DNA of 64,000 nt from Paraescarpia echinospica (lineage: Eukaryota > Annelida > Polychaeta > Sabellida > Siboglinidae). Below, piece after piece: positions 56,101 through 64,000 of this stretch. Made by a program: the position numbers and the translations under genes. Location: the NCBI GenBank assembly GCA_020002185.1, contig CM034537.1:7593650-7657649 (forward strand), written 5' to 3'. Within the stretch, counting starts at the first letter, position 1; the number at the start of each line of letters is the position of its first letter. The notes beneath the pieces were generated by a model. It ran no database searches, was not told the origin of the DNA, and saw nothing but the letters and a program-made list of their open reading frames with translations.

Positions 56101-59100
56101 CAGGGCTGTAGTACTGAAATGGTTAATAAGTTCACTTCTGTGACATACAAATCTTTAAGTGAGTTTTAGCCATGGTCTCATGGATCAAGCATGTTGATAT
56201 TAAATAATCAAATCCATTATGCAATCTTTGACAGCCATTTTCTCAATGTGTAGAATGTGTACATGATATGGATTTGCAAGAATTATAATTATATATTTGC
56301 ACAAAAGAGAATGGCAATGTTCCCAAATTTGCCAATATTGGCTCAAGATAGTGGCCATTTTGTTTGTTACCATGGAAATGGGGGTCTGGCTAAAAATAGT
56401 TCAATGTATTTTTTACTCAGTATGATCCATCTCATACTTTGGGAAGAAAAAATTGCACAATTTTCACAAATTAAAAAATTATCCTACTTACCTGCCGTGA
56501 CTGGCCTTAAACGATCAAATGCTATGTCAGCCATAATGAGGGCCAATATAAAATTTTAATCAATTGCGCTTATTTTGTAGTATCTTGCTGAACAAGAGAA
56601 GACATCGGGTAAGTGCAGCAGTGACTTACAGTATTTAGGCTAAGTAATATATTACAATAATCTTTCATTTCTCCACATTTATATTCATCTAAGTGCTATT
56701 TTTTTTAAATTATCTGTGCCCCTTGTATATATTTTTATTTTCAAAATCAAATTTCACAATTTTCAAAGACTTATACCTTAATTTCTATTAAACCTCGCAC
56801 AATGATGTTTGGCACACATATTACCTATATAACATTCTGTGTGCATATCGAATACAATGTTGATTGAACCAAAAATGCAAAATTATGTACACTGTATAAT
56901 ATATAAATATCGTGTAAAATTCCTTCCCCGAGCCTTTATTGTTTTCTTTTTCAGAAATATCCAGTGCTGCAAATGTAAGTACAAGTTCACAGGGCCAAAC
57001 AATGGGTTATTTGTTAAAACAAACTTTTGGGAAAGTTGATTTGAGTGAAGTACTTACGAATATGTACCAGCAAAGTTCACATCTCATAAAAGATGCCCCA
57101 TGCCCAAAACTGTGTATACTAACGGGTTATCAATAACTTGGGCTAGACAATGATATGTTTGCACAGAAATTGTATACAATTTGAGAAACGTTTCAAGAGT
57201 AAAGGTTCAAACATACCTCAGAATGCACCATTTTAAAGCTAGTTTAAAAAAAATTCTGGGGAGCATGCCCCCCTAGCAACGCTTCATGCCTGCAGCACTC
57301 GCGTAGCCCACACTTACCACCTTCCCCCTTTATTTTATCCATGGGAAACACTGCTTGTTGAGTAGATGTTTTGACCATGTGGACCCCTAAAAAATTTTGG
57401 TAGTTGTATTAATAGGCCTGACACTTGTTGGGTAGTTGTTTAGGCTGCCTGCATCTTTTACACTTGTTGAGTTGTCATTTAATGATTTATGTGTCTGCAC
57501 CTGTAATTGCACATGTTAAAGTGGCTATTTAGGCCATGTGCACCGAAAGTTGTGTTCTGTGTTGTTAGGTACCAGACGAACGAGGGGATGGTGAGAAAAG
57601 TGAAGCTAAGAATAACAAACTTGGTAGGTAATTCTGGTGCTGTGAAAACTGCCAGTGACAGCTTTATTAAAACACACATGTACACGACAAGCTCTCGTAA
57701 ATGTGTCATTGTATCAACTTAGTTAAAACACACATGTACACGACAAGCTCTCATAAATGTGTCATTGTATCAACTTAGTTAAAACACACATGTACACGAC
57801 AAGCTCTCATAAATGTGTCATTGTATCAACTTAGTTAAAACACACATGTACACGACAAGCTCTCATAAATGTGTCATTGTATCAACTTAGTTAAAACACA
57901 CATGTACACGACAAGCTCTCATAAATGTGTCATTGTATCAACTTAGTTAAAACACACATGTACACGACAAGCTCTCATAAATGTGTCATTGTATCAACTT
58001 AGTTAAAACACACATGTACACGACAAGCTCTCATAAATGTGTCATTGTATCAACTTAGTTAAAACACACATGTACACGACAAGCTCTCATAAATGTGTCA
58101 TTGTATCAACTTAGTTAAAACACACATGTACACGACAAGCTCTCGTAAATGTGTCATTGTATCAACTTAGTTAAAACACACATGTACACGACAAGCTCTC
58201 ATAAATGTGTCATTGTATCAACTTAGTTAAAACACACATGTACGACAAGCTCTCATAAATGTGTCATTGTATCAACTTAGTTAAAACACACATGTACACG
58301 ACAAGCTCTCGTAAATGTGTCATTGTATCAACTTAGTTAAAACACACATGTACATGACAATAAATGTGTCATTGTCATTGTTAAAACACACAGTACACGA
58401 CAATTGCTAAAACACACATGTCAAGCTCTCGTAAATGTGTCATTGTATCAACTTAGTTAAAACACACATGTACACGACAAGCTCTCGTAAATGTGTCATT
58501 GTATCAACTTAGTTACATGTACGACAAGCTCTCATAAATGTGTCATTGTATCAACTTAGTGTACGACAAGCTCTCGTAAATGTGTCATTGTATCAACTTA
58601 CACGTTAACAAGCTCTCGTAAATGTGTCTCATTAGTACATGTGCTCTCATTGTATCAACTTAGTTAAAACACACATGTACACGACAAGCTCTCGTAAATG
58701 TGTCATTGTATCAACTTAGTTAAAACACACATGTACACGACAACATAAATGTGTTATTGTACAAGCATGTACTCAAGCTCTCATAAATGTGTCATTGTAT
58801 CAACTTAGTTAAAACACACATGTACACGACAACACACAACTTAGTTACATGTACATGACAAGCTCTCGTAAATGTGTCATTGTATCAACTTAGTTAAAAC
58901 ACACATGTACACGACAAGCTCTCATAAATGTGTCATTGTATCAACTTAGTTAAAACACACATGTACATGACAAGCTCTCGTAAATGTGTCATTGTATCAA
59001 CTTAGTTAAAACACACATGTACACGACAAGCTCTCGTAAATGTGTCATTGTATCAACTTAGTTAAAACACACATGTACATGACAAGCTCTCGTAAATGTG

Positions 59101-62100
59101 TCATTGTATCAACATAATTAAACAAATTAACACATTTCTTTTTAATTTTGCTTATAATTGACCAACCTAACACCAAGAACCATCATTCATGGATTCCTCA
59201 TTTGGGAATCAACTGTCTCCAATGCCACACAGTGGCAGCACTCTAACATTATGGTTTGGGACTGCATTGGTGTTCCGTTTAATTAATTTCATCGACAGTA
59301 GATCTGTTCATGCATTTGATCAACGGATTTATCACACAATCTTGTGTGATTGATCATTTTCAATTATCTTAATTTCAGTTCTCATCATTCCATGATTTAT
59401 CTAGATCCAAAATCATGACATGGTACTAAACTTGATCAAGTGAAACCCGTCAGCAAGTGTCTGATTGGTCCTTCCGTCAATTAATGGCCAATGAGAATCA
59501 TATTATTCTCACTGCTGATCACACGCTAATCATTGCATCGCGCTGCCAACAAAGTCGGTGCCGCGTGATTGGGGAAGCAAACAAACTGTTTAATTTTCCA
59601 GCTGATAAATGCTGATCTAAAGTAGGAATTCAAAGACAGTGCACCATCAAAAGTTAATTGTAAAGCTACCAAGTGTCTCATTATTCTCTAATACCACTGA
59701 ATTGAACCTAATTATTAGCTTCACTGAAGACAGCAGTTTTGCACTGCGAAGACTGATATTTTGTAATAGTTGGATGTGTGTTTGTATTGGAGTAGATGCC
59801 CCAAGAGTTGTGCAGGAGGACTCGGGTGATGGAGAGTTGTTGGCCACGCATCATGTGAGGGCACAGGATGGCAGTGCAGACAGCAACGAAGGCACTCCAC
59901 GCAATGACAGGCCCAGCAGGATCATTGGAGACGGTAGTCACATTATAGGCAATTTGAACGACATAGTTGTGTTATTATGTAATTATTGTTTAGTGAGAGG
60001 CTGGACTGTGTTTCATGTGTTGCTGTTGTGTGGTTGTTTAATGAGGGGTTGGACTGTTTCATATGTTGCTTTGTGTGGTTGTTTAGTGAGGGGCTGGACT
60101 GTATTTCATATGTTGCTGTTGTGTCGTTGTTTAATGAGGGATTGGACTGTATTTCATATGTTGCTGTTGCATGGTTGTTTAGTGAGGGGTTGGACTGTGT
60201 TTCATATGTTGCTGTTGTGTGGTTGTTTAGTGAGGGGTTGGACTGTGTTTCATATGTTGCTGTTGTGTGGTTGTTTAGTGAGGGGCTGGACTGTATTTCA
60301 TGTGTTGCTGTTGTGTGGTTGTTTAGTGAGGGGCTGGACTATATTTCATGTGTTGCTGTTGTGTGGTTGTTTAGTGAGGGGCTGGACTGTATTTCATGTG
60401 TTGCTGTTGTGTGGTTGTTTAGTGAGGGGCTGGACTGTATTTCATATGTTGCTTTGTGTGGTTGTTTAGTGAGGGGCTGGACTGTATTTCATGTGTTGCT
60501 GTTGTGTGGTTGTTTAGTGAGGGGCTGGACTGTATTTCATGTGTTGCTGTTGTGTGGTTGTTTAGTGAGGGGTTGGACTGTGTTTCATATGTTGCTGTTG
60601 TGTGGTTGTTTAGTGAGGGGTTGGACTGTGTTTCATATGTTGCTGTTGTGTGGTTGTTTAGTGAGGGGCTGGACTGTATTTCATATGTTGCTGTTGTGTG
60701 GTTGTTTAGTGAGGGGTTGGACTGTGTTTCATATGTTGCTGTTGTGTGGTTGTTTAGTGAGGGGCTGGACAGTGTTTCATATGTTGCTGTTGTGTGGTTG
60801 TTTAGTGAGGGGCTGGACTGTATTTCATATGTTGCTGTTGTGTGGTTGTTTAGTGAGGGGTTGGACTGTGTTTCATATGTTGCTATTGTGTGGTTGTTTA
60901 GTGAGGGGCTGGACTGTGTTTCATATGTTGCTTTGTGTGGTTGTTTAGTGAGGGATTGGACTGTGTTTCACATGTTGCTGTTACGTGGTTGTTTAGTGAG
61001 GGGCTGGACTGTGTTTCATATGTTGCTTTGTGTGGTTGTTTAGTGAGGGGCTGGACTGTGTTTCATATGTTGCTTTGTGTGGTTGTTTAGTGAGGGATTG
61101 GACTGTGTTTCACATGTTGCTGTTGCGTGGTTGTTTAGTGAGGGGCTGGACTGTGTTTCATATGTTGCTTTGTGTGGTTGTTTAGTGAGGGACTGGACTT
61201 TGTTTCACATGTTGCTGTTGCGTGGTTGTTTAGTGAGGGGCTGGACTGTGTTTCAAATGTTGCTATTGTGTGGTTGTTTAGTGGGGGACTGGACTGTATT
61301 TCATATGTTGCTGTTGCATGGTTGTTTCGTGAGGGGCTGGACTGTGTTTCATATGTTGCTGTTGTATGGTTGTTTAGTGAGGGGCTGGACTGTGTTTCAT
61401 ATGTTGCTGTTGCATGGTTGTTTAGTGAGGGGCTGGACTTTGGGCTGGACTTTGTTTCATGATGACTGTGCTTTGTGTGGTTGTTTAGTGAGGGGATGGA
61501 CTGTGTTTCATATGTTGCCTTGTGTGGTTGTTTAGTGAGGGGATGGACTGTGTTTCATATGTTGCCTTGTGTGGTTGTTTAGTGAGGGGCTAGACTGTGT
61601 TTCATATGTTGCTGTTGCATGGTTGTTTAGTGAGGGGCTGGACTGTTTCATGTTGCTTTGTGTGGTTGTTTAGTGAGGGGCTGGCAGGACTGTGTTTGAT
61701 TGGTTGCTATTGTTACACTTTAGGATCTCCACCAGTTAAGAAACAAAGAAAACAGTCAACATCAACAAGTTCCTCACCGGAGAGTCAACACAGGTCAAGA
61801 TCGTCATCGAGAGAACTGCACAGGTCAAGGTCATCATCAAGAGAACATTTGCCATCAGACACGAAAGCTACTGCAGTGCGAGCAAGAAGGTGCGGAGTCA
61901 GTTTATTTGTGTTTAGATGTAACAAAATGTTTCTTTAATTTCTTATTTTGTATACATATTAAAATGTCAGAAAAGTCAGAAGTCAAAACGTCAGAAGTTG
62001 TTGTGTGTACAGGATGGTACCAACATATTGTTGCCGTAGCTTTTTGGAACTATTTGCCAATTACCTCTTTGGTTGATAGGCATTGGCAAAGACTTAAGAC

Positions 62101-63755
62101 ATGTCACTGTTTTGTTGATAGGCAATTACAAACTGACAAAGACAAAAGACAACACATGTTACTGTTTGGTTGATAGGCAATCACACGCTGACAAAGACTA
62201 AAGACAACACATGTTACTGTTTGGTTGATAGGCAATCACATGCTGACAAAGACTAAAGACAACACATGTTACTGTTTGGTTGATAGGCAATCACACGCTG
62301 ACAAAGACTAAAGACAACACATGTTACTGTTTGGTTGATAGGCAATCACACGCTGACAATGACTAAAGACAACACATGTTATTGTTCGGTTGATAGGCAA
62401 TCACACGCTGACAAAGACTAAAGACAACACGTGTTACTGTTCAGTTGATAGGCAATCACATGCTGACAAAGACTAAAGACAACACGTGTTACTGTTCCGT
62501 TGATAGGCAATCACACACTGACAAAGGCTAAAGACAACACGTTACTGTTCGGTTGATAGCAGACATGGGGTCAAGTACATTGAAAAGTATTTAAATGCAA
62601 ATGCAAATACTTTGACATTTCAAATGCAAATACATTTTGTTTAAGTCAAATGCAAGTACTTTTCAAAAATATTTAGCATAAGTTAAAATCATTTATTATT
62701 AAACAAGCTGGTGAAATACCGTCCATTAATACCCAAAATTAAATATGAAACAGAAATGAGAGAACTATTGATAACCAAAAACATTAAGATAATATACTAT
62801 ACCATCTACACAAACAATCTGGAGTGATCTACAAGTAATGGACCAAATATATAATATACTATACCATCTACACAAACAATCTGGAGTGATCTACAAGTAA
62901 TGGACCAAAAATGTTAGTCAGCATTTATCATCCTGTAAATAATTTTAGAATATATATACACGTGTATATATATATATACATGTATATACATATATCTTCT
63001 TGGGTTGGCTTATCCATTTCCGGACTTTGCAGCCTTGATGGATTGACTATAGACAGCTCTTTCATTTGCCAGTCTCCCCATTCGCCAAACGTCTGCTCCC
63101 ATCCATTCCTCTATGTCCTTCCCCCATTGTCTCGTCTGCTTCTGTTGCCTTCTACTTTTCCTTTCAATATTATTCTCTCTAGAGACTGATGCCATTTTGT
63201 ATATATATATATACATGTATATATATAAATATATATATAATTTCATGTTATGAAGTCAGATAATCTAATCAGCGTATGTCTCTGATAGTGTCTTTTAGTA
63301 ATCAAAAAATTTAGTCAGCATTTATGATCCTGTAAATAATATTACAATATACATATATCTCAAACAAAAGTATTTGAAAACTATTTGATATTTCACATAC
63401 TTTAAAAATGTATGCAAATGCAAATACTTTTGGCTCCAATTTTTCAAATGCAAATACTGGATCAGTCGCATTTAAATGCATTTAATTGCATTTGACCCTA
63501 TGTCTGTTTGATAGGCAGTTAGACTGTGACATATGTTTCAGTTCCAGTTCAAATTCTACCAGTTTGAGCTCTGGGGAGAGATCTAGGTCCCACTCGGAGT
63601 CGAGGGGGCGATCCCGCTCAAGATCACCATCAACCTCACCATCGAGGCTCAGGGACCAATCAAAACCACGATCAAGATCACAGTCGGAGTCTAGCGGTCA
63701 GTCTAGGACTGAGGAACCCGCAACAAAATCTACTGAATGTGTTGCTAGGCCAAAG
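40996..63755 (+). CDS. ACIN1: Acinus-like SAP-domain, RS-rich protein, 5' part (gene continues past the window)
   Basis: Acinus is a nuclear protein of the exon-junction-associated ASAP/PSAP complexes, acting in splicing. Seven exons fit in phase: 40996-41121, 56581-56608, 56955-56974, 57569-57623, 59796-59933, 61724-61889 and 63542-63755. Exon 1 encodes a SAP motif, IRELRVIDLKKELEARSLSK, then SGSKKDLVERLRN, very like the N-terminus of acinus, where LRVTDLK and AKSGQK are found. YLAEQEKTS parallels the QYLEKQQE segment that follows in vertebrate acinus. Later exons are acidic, then strongly RS-rich (RSRSSSRE, RGRSRSRSPS). The RRM and C-terminal RSB motif expected for acinus would lie beyond 64,000. 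SAFB is the main alternative, but its SAP lacks the KSG.K pattern and the following segment. A vertebrate-like exon between exons 1 and 2 was not found. Confidence 0.7.
41989..42501 (-). pseudogene. Unidentified minus-strand coding traces in ACIN1 intron 1
   Basis: A possible start MPPKKKSRGGPPGSGTHVD (42,501) runs into a stop. An overlapping frame holds DDLCNRHILYWYITSGECSR and RAHFPSIYAEQGS (42,400-42,207). An exon-like stretch, KFDLHIDISQEIQPSTSDTS and QEQLFGFE, with donor GTAAAA follows at about 42,145-42,020. These look like protein rather than noise but match nothing I recognise. A transposon gene is likely. Confidence 0.35.
43305..44120 (+). pseudogene. Possible SGNH-like transposon gene, plus strand
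   Basis: A candidate first exon, MADNDRQISTYLLHGYPVDK (43,305-43,364), is followed by an acceptor at TTTATTTTAG (43,421). The second stretch has LGNSNVNEFTSS, CRSAASVLYV and TDLAVIRVGQ, resembling SGNH blocks I and III. The downstream frame to 44,120 is open but unrecognised. No known complete family matches. Confidence 0.35.
44121..46000. other. ACIN1 intron 1, no recognised gene
   Basis: Contains ACTTGTCCGCTGGACAAGTA at 44,773, with related words inverted at 41,507-41,552. A segment at about 45,670-45,760 resembles 53,730-53,840 in the same orientation (GCTTTCCATCA, GTAATAAAATC). Confidence 0.4.
46455..46675 (+). pseudogene. THAP domain exon of a transposase-like gene
   Basis: WKPSKYNAL in one frame is followed, after a one-base shift near 46,477, by VCSDHFEETCFEGNLYRQLM, then an in-frame stop and CLKPGAVPTLF. 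This is the second half of a C2CH THAP zinc finger (C..HF and the closing AVPTLF box). The first cysteine pair lies further upstream and is not clear. The exon ends at AAG before GTTAGT. THAP fingers bind transposon ends and mark P, Kolobok and related transposases. Confidence 0.7.
46968..47198 (-). pseudogene. LINE ORF2 C-terminal fragment nested in the transposon
   Basis: Minus strand reads LIYIPLDQYIKRNTRCSRKH and FGNSFFPVTIKEWNSLPPSI, ending SLNSFQISLAQH, the usual LINE ORF2 end. It lies between the THAP exon and the core segment of the host transposon, antisense to them. Confidence 0.75.
47879..48054 (+). pseudogene. Transposase-like core segment
   Basis: Reads SITNMMWHMGKGINRKFTAK, GCEDLLHWIQNV, a stop (TAA at 47,987), then NHLWWCCATYNGDAQLLD and another stop. 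This matches a protein family I know only as uncharacterised, with the pattern D/N.WH..K.....K....GC..L..WI.SI.NH.WWC....GD..LL. It is widespread and repetitive in fish, cnidarians and other invertebrates. One stop replaces a residue in the middle of the motif. Confidence 0.65.
49034..49230 (+). pseudogene. Transposase-like C-terminal exon
   Basis: After an acceptor-like CACTGTAG, the frame GMKARLMLSALLWNYRPRPS, then VVWSKRRKQWVL and THLQMLTDRV matches the C-terminal part of the same family (pattern G.KARL.LAALH.N....R). Beyond about 49,230 the frame is open but unrecognised. It lies 1 kb downstream of the WWC segment, so an intron or deletion separates them. Confidence 0.6.
49391..49550 (-). 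pseudogene. P2X7-C-terminal-like domain exon
   Basis: After the acceptor CTCTCAG the frame reads WAACRQFTWWIHGKLGRRVQ, then RVLPACATHGIRSRFPAPDG and a short tail to TAA (49,393-49,391). The pattern YRQF..W.HG.LG...R.V.PSC....IR..FP...G.Y.G is that of the intracellular ballast domain of P2X7, found alone in many invertebrate and fish proteins. The terminal stop suggests the natural end. It faces the plus-strand transposase gene tail to tail, with the two ends within about 160 bp. Confidence 0.7.
50822..51012 (+). repeat. Interspersed repeat copy A
   Basis: Shares with 56,300-56,515 the order GTGG.CATTTT, GGGG.CT.GCT, AATGTTCAATGTAT.TTTTA, ACTTTGGG..GAAAAA and TACCTGCC. Function unknown; probably one transposon family. 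This copy lies inside the Kolobok-like element. Confidence 0.5.
51415..51634 (-). pseudogene. First coding exon of the P2X7-like gene
   Basis: Frame reading EDNENQIDFEAAGYRFEPQK, then GPVLEDRAEASAGG and HKIDWCRLRLDSNAV, ending before donor GTAATT. The acidic leader and YRFEP box precede the P2X7-like domain in stand-alone family members. A stop (TAA) lies directly before the frame, so the start is lost or lies in another exon. A different frame starting MAFPILRK is also open here but does not fit the family. The cysteine-rich middle exon was not found. Confidence 0.5.
52261..53140. mobile_element. 880-bp inverted-repeat element inside the hAT-like shell
   Basis: Starts TACTGTAAATTTCTGTGTAT and ends ACGCGTAAATTTACGGTA; AATATGCA and TGCGTATT are also paired. 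Inverted repeats are about 28 bp with TA at the tips. CACTCCGACTTTTGA (52,345) and CACCCCGACTTTTGA (53,080) are internal direct copies. No coding capacity. Confidence 0.7.
53505..56580. other. ACIN1 intron 1, distal part
   Basis: Besides the palindrome element and the repeat copy at 56,300-56,515, I see only AT-rich non-coding sequence. AAGGCCAGGCACC at 55,390 marks an interspersed repeat similar to 28,839. Confidence 0.4.
53957..54416. mobile_element. Element bounded by GTTTAACCCGGG palindromes
   Basis: Left end AAGTTTAACCCGGGTTTAAC, right end with two such blocks, CCCGGGTTTAACCCG (about 54,361) and AGTTTAACCCGGGTTAAACC (about 54,393). The ends can pair in either orientation. No gene inside. 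Confidence 0.55.
56581..56608 (+). CDS. ACIN1: ACIN1-like exon 2 (micro-exon)
   Basis: 28 nt, acceptor TTTTGTAG, donor GTAAGT. Encodes YLAEQEKTS. Phase 0 to 1, which fits exons 1 and 3. Confidence 0.62.
56955..56974 (+). CDS. ACIN1: ACIN1-like exon 3 (micro-exon)
   Basis: 20 nt, acceptor CTTTTTCAG after a good pyrimidine tract, donor GTAAGT. Encodes EISSAAN with the preceding base. Phase 1 to 0. Confidence 0.55.
57569..57623 (+). CDS. ACIN1: ACIN1-like exon 4
   Basis: 55 nt, acceptor TTGTTAG, donor GTAGGT. Encodes VPDERGDGEKSEAKNNKL, an acidic and hydrophilic segment. Phase 0 to 1. Confidence 0.6.
57680..59115. repeat. 56-bp minisatellite in ACIN1 intron 4
   Basis: About 24 units of AACACACATGTACACGACAA, GCTCTCATAAATGTGTCATT and GTATCAACTTAGTTAA. 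The first ten are nearly perfect. From 58,340 units become shortened and rearranged, then regular units resume. Variant CTCGTAAATG/CTCATAAATG alternates. Confidence 0.97.
59116..59795. other. Rest of ACIN1 intron 4
   Basis: Non-coding; nothing recognised. Confidence 0.4.
59796..59933 (+). CDS. ACIN1: ACIN1-like exon 5
   Basis: 138 nt, acceptor GGAGTAG (poor pyrimidine tract), donor GTAGTC. Encodes APRVVQEDSGDGELLA and SADSNEGTPRNDRPSRII. Phase 1 to 1. A 48-bp minisatellite begins about 50 bp downstream. Confidence 0.6.
59985..61705. repeat. 48-bp minisatellite in ACIN1 intron 5
   Basis: About 36 units of GTTGTGTGGTTGTTTAGTGA plus GGGGCTGGACTGTGTTTCAT and ATGTTGCT. 47-bp variants (GCTTTGTGTGG) shift the frame. 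Units are stop-free in all plus-strand frames, which gives false open frames of up to 320 codons. Confidence 0.97.
61724..61889 (+). CDS. ACIN1: ACIN1-like exon 6 (RS-rich)
   Basis: 166 nt, acceptor CACTTTAG, donor GTGCGG. Encodes SPPVKKQRKQSTSTSSSPES and two RSRSSSRE motifs. Phase 1 to 2. Confidence 0.72.
62110..62559. repeat. 55-bp minisatellite in ACIN1 intron 6
   Basis: About eight units of GGTTGATAGGCAATCACACG, CTGACAAAGACTAAAGACAA and CACATGTTACTGTTT. Cut at its right end by a hAT-like element, with TTGATAGGCAG resuming at 63,508. Confidence 0.95.
62560..63506. mobile_element. Short hAT-like element inserted in the minisatellite
   Basis: Starts CAGACATGGGGTCAAGTACA and ends TTGCATTTGACCCTATGTCTG. 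Flanks GTTGATAG and TTTGATAG are an 8-bp duplication with one mismatch. Contains a 60-bp tandem duplication (about 62,790-62,910), TATA microsatellites and a LINE tail. Same family as the outer shell at 46,009. Confidence 0.85.
63010..63195 (-). pseudogene. LINE ORF2 extreme C-terminus between TATA microsatellites
   Basis: Minus strand reads RRQQKQTRQWGKDIEEWMGA, VWRMGRLANERA and ends SIKAAKSGNG. The pattern RRGRP...W.DDI.EW.G......A.DR..W is the end of several LINE ORF2 proteins. Flanked by (TA)n-rich tracts. Confidence 0.6.
63542..63755 (+). CDS. ACIN1: ACIN1-like exon 7 (RS-rich)
   Basis: 214 nt, acceptor TATGTTTCAG, donor GTTTGT. Encodes ERSRSHSESRGRSRSRSPS and PRSRSQSESSGQSR, ending VARPK. 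Phase 2 to 0. Confidence 0.75.
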
Positions 63756-63879
63756 GTTTGTGTCAACTTCTCTAGTGTAGTAGAATTTAGAGACCCATAT
63801 TACAAAAACTGCCCTAAAATGATTTCTAATGCTTTTCTGTTTAATGGTGTTATTCTTTTTGCACAATTTATTCCACTAC

Positions 63880-64000
63880 ATACAGTCGCCCCTTGTTATA
63901 ACGTGGTAGTCAGGGTCCACGAAATGAACCTGCAGTATAACCGAGGCGCGATAACGGGTTCCCATATCTGCCACCAGGGGCACTTCAACGACCGTCACGG
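63880..64000 (+). mobile_element. Left end of a DNA transposon at the window edge
   Basis: TACAGTCGCCCCTTGTTATA, ACGTGG and CGCGATAACGGGTTCC resemble the pogo/Tigger-type ends CAGT...CC.C..TATAACG. Only about 115 bp are visible, so the right end cannot be checked. Confidence 0.4.

Noticed and set aside
59639..61535. Several long plus-strand open frames (up to 320 codons) with 16-residue repeats
   Set aside because: Products of the 48-bp array, which has no stop in any frame; the real coding part is only exon 5 at 59,796-59,933.

Overview
This is a stretch of animal (metazoan) nuclear genome. The two host genes have spliced exons with GT..AG introns, there are no operons, and most of the window is mobile DNA and minisatellites. 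The mix of elements (RTE-, L2- and CR1-like LINEs, a Polinton/Maverick relic, a Ty3/gypsy relic, hAT- and Kolobok-like DNA transposons, tRNA-derived SINEs) fits an invertebrate, probably a marine deuterostome or lophotrochozoan. I cannot name the species from the sequence alone.

Layout. 1-17 kb is a graveyard of mobile elements: an RTE-like LINE fragment with an internal 27-bp minisatellite, an inverted-repeat element, a LINE 3' fragment and a tRNA-derived SINE. An L2-like LINE is split in two by a 5.3-kb Polinton-like element (long inverted repeats, 6-bp target duplication, relics of the capsid gene and of an adenain-type protease). Next come a NADAR-family gene and the start of a packaging-ATPase gene, cut off by a Ty3/gypsy LTR-gag fragment.

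17.8-35.5 kb (minus strand) holds a complete nine-exon gene for S-formylglutathione hydrolase / esterase D (ESD). Its phases are consistent and it encodes 284 residues. Its introns are filled with minisatellites. The last intron holds a nearly full-length CR1-like LINE and a second, partial copy. Three minisatellites are visibly built from ESD exon ends.

35.5-41 kb is the gap between ESD and a divergent gene on the plus strand. It holds degenerate repeats and a possible 3.6-kb element with inverted repeats whose right end touches the next start codon. From 40,996 to the end of the window runs the 5' part of a gene for an acinus-like (ACIN1) SAP-domain, RS-rich protein. Seven exons are seen and the rest lies beyond the window.

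The 15-kb first intron of the ACIN1-like gene contains nested transposons: an outer hAT-like element (46,009-53,496, exact 8-bp target duplication), an inner 5.8-kb element with TTAA target sites (46,167-51,931) and a third inverted-repeat element. The inner element carries two convergent gene relics, a THAP-domain transposase-like gene and a gene with a P2X7-C-terminal-like domain. This is the best candidate here for a poorly described system: a Kolobok-like transposon with a second, P2X7-like gene. Later ACIN1 introns hold large 56-, 48- and 55-bp minisatellites and a short hAT-like relative.
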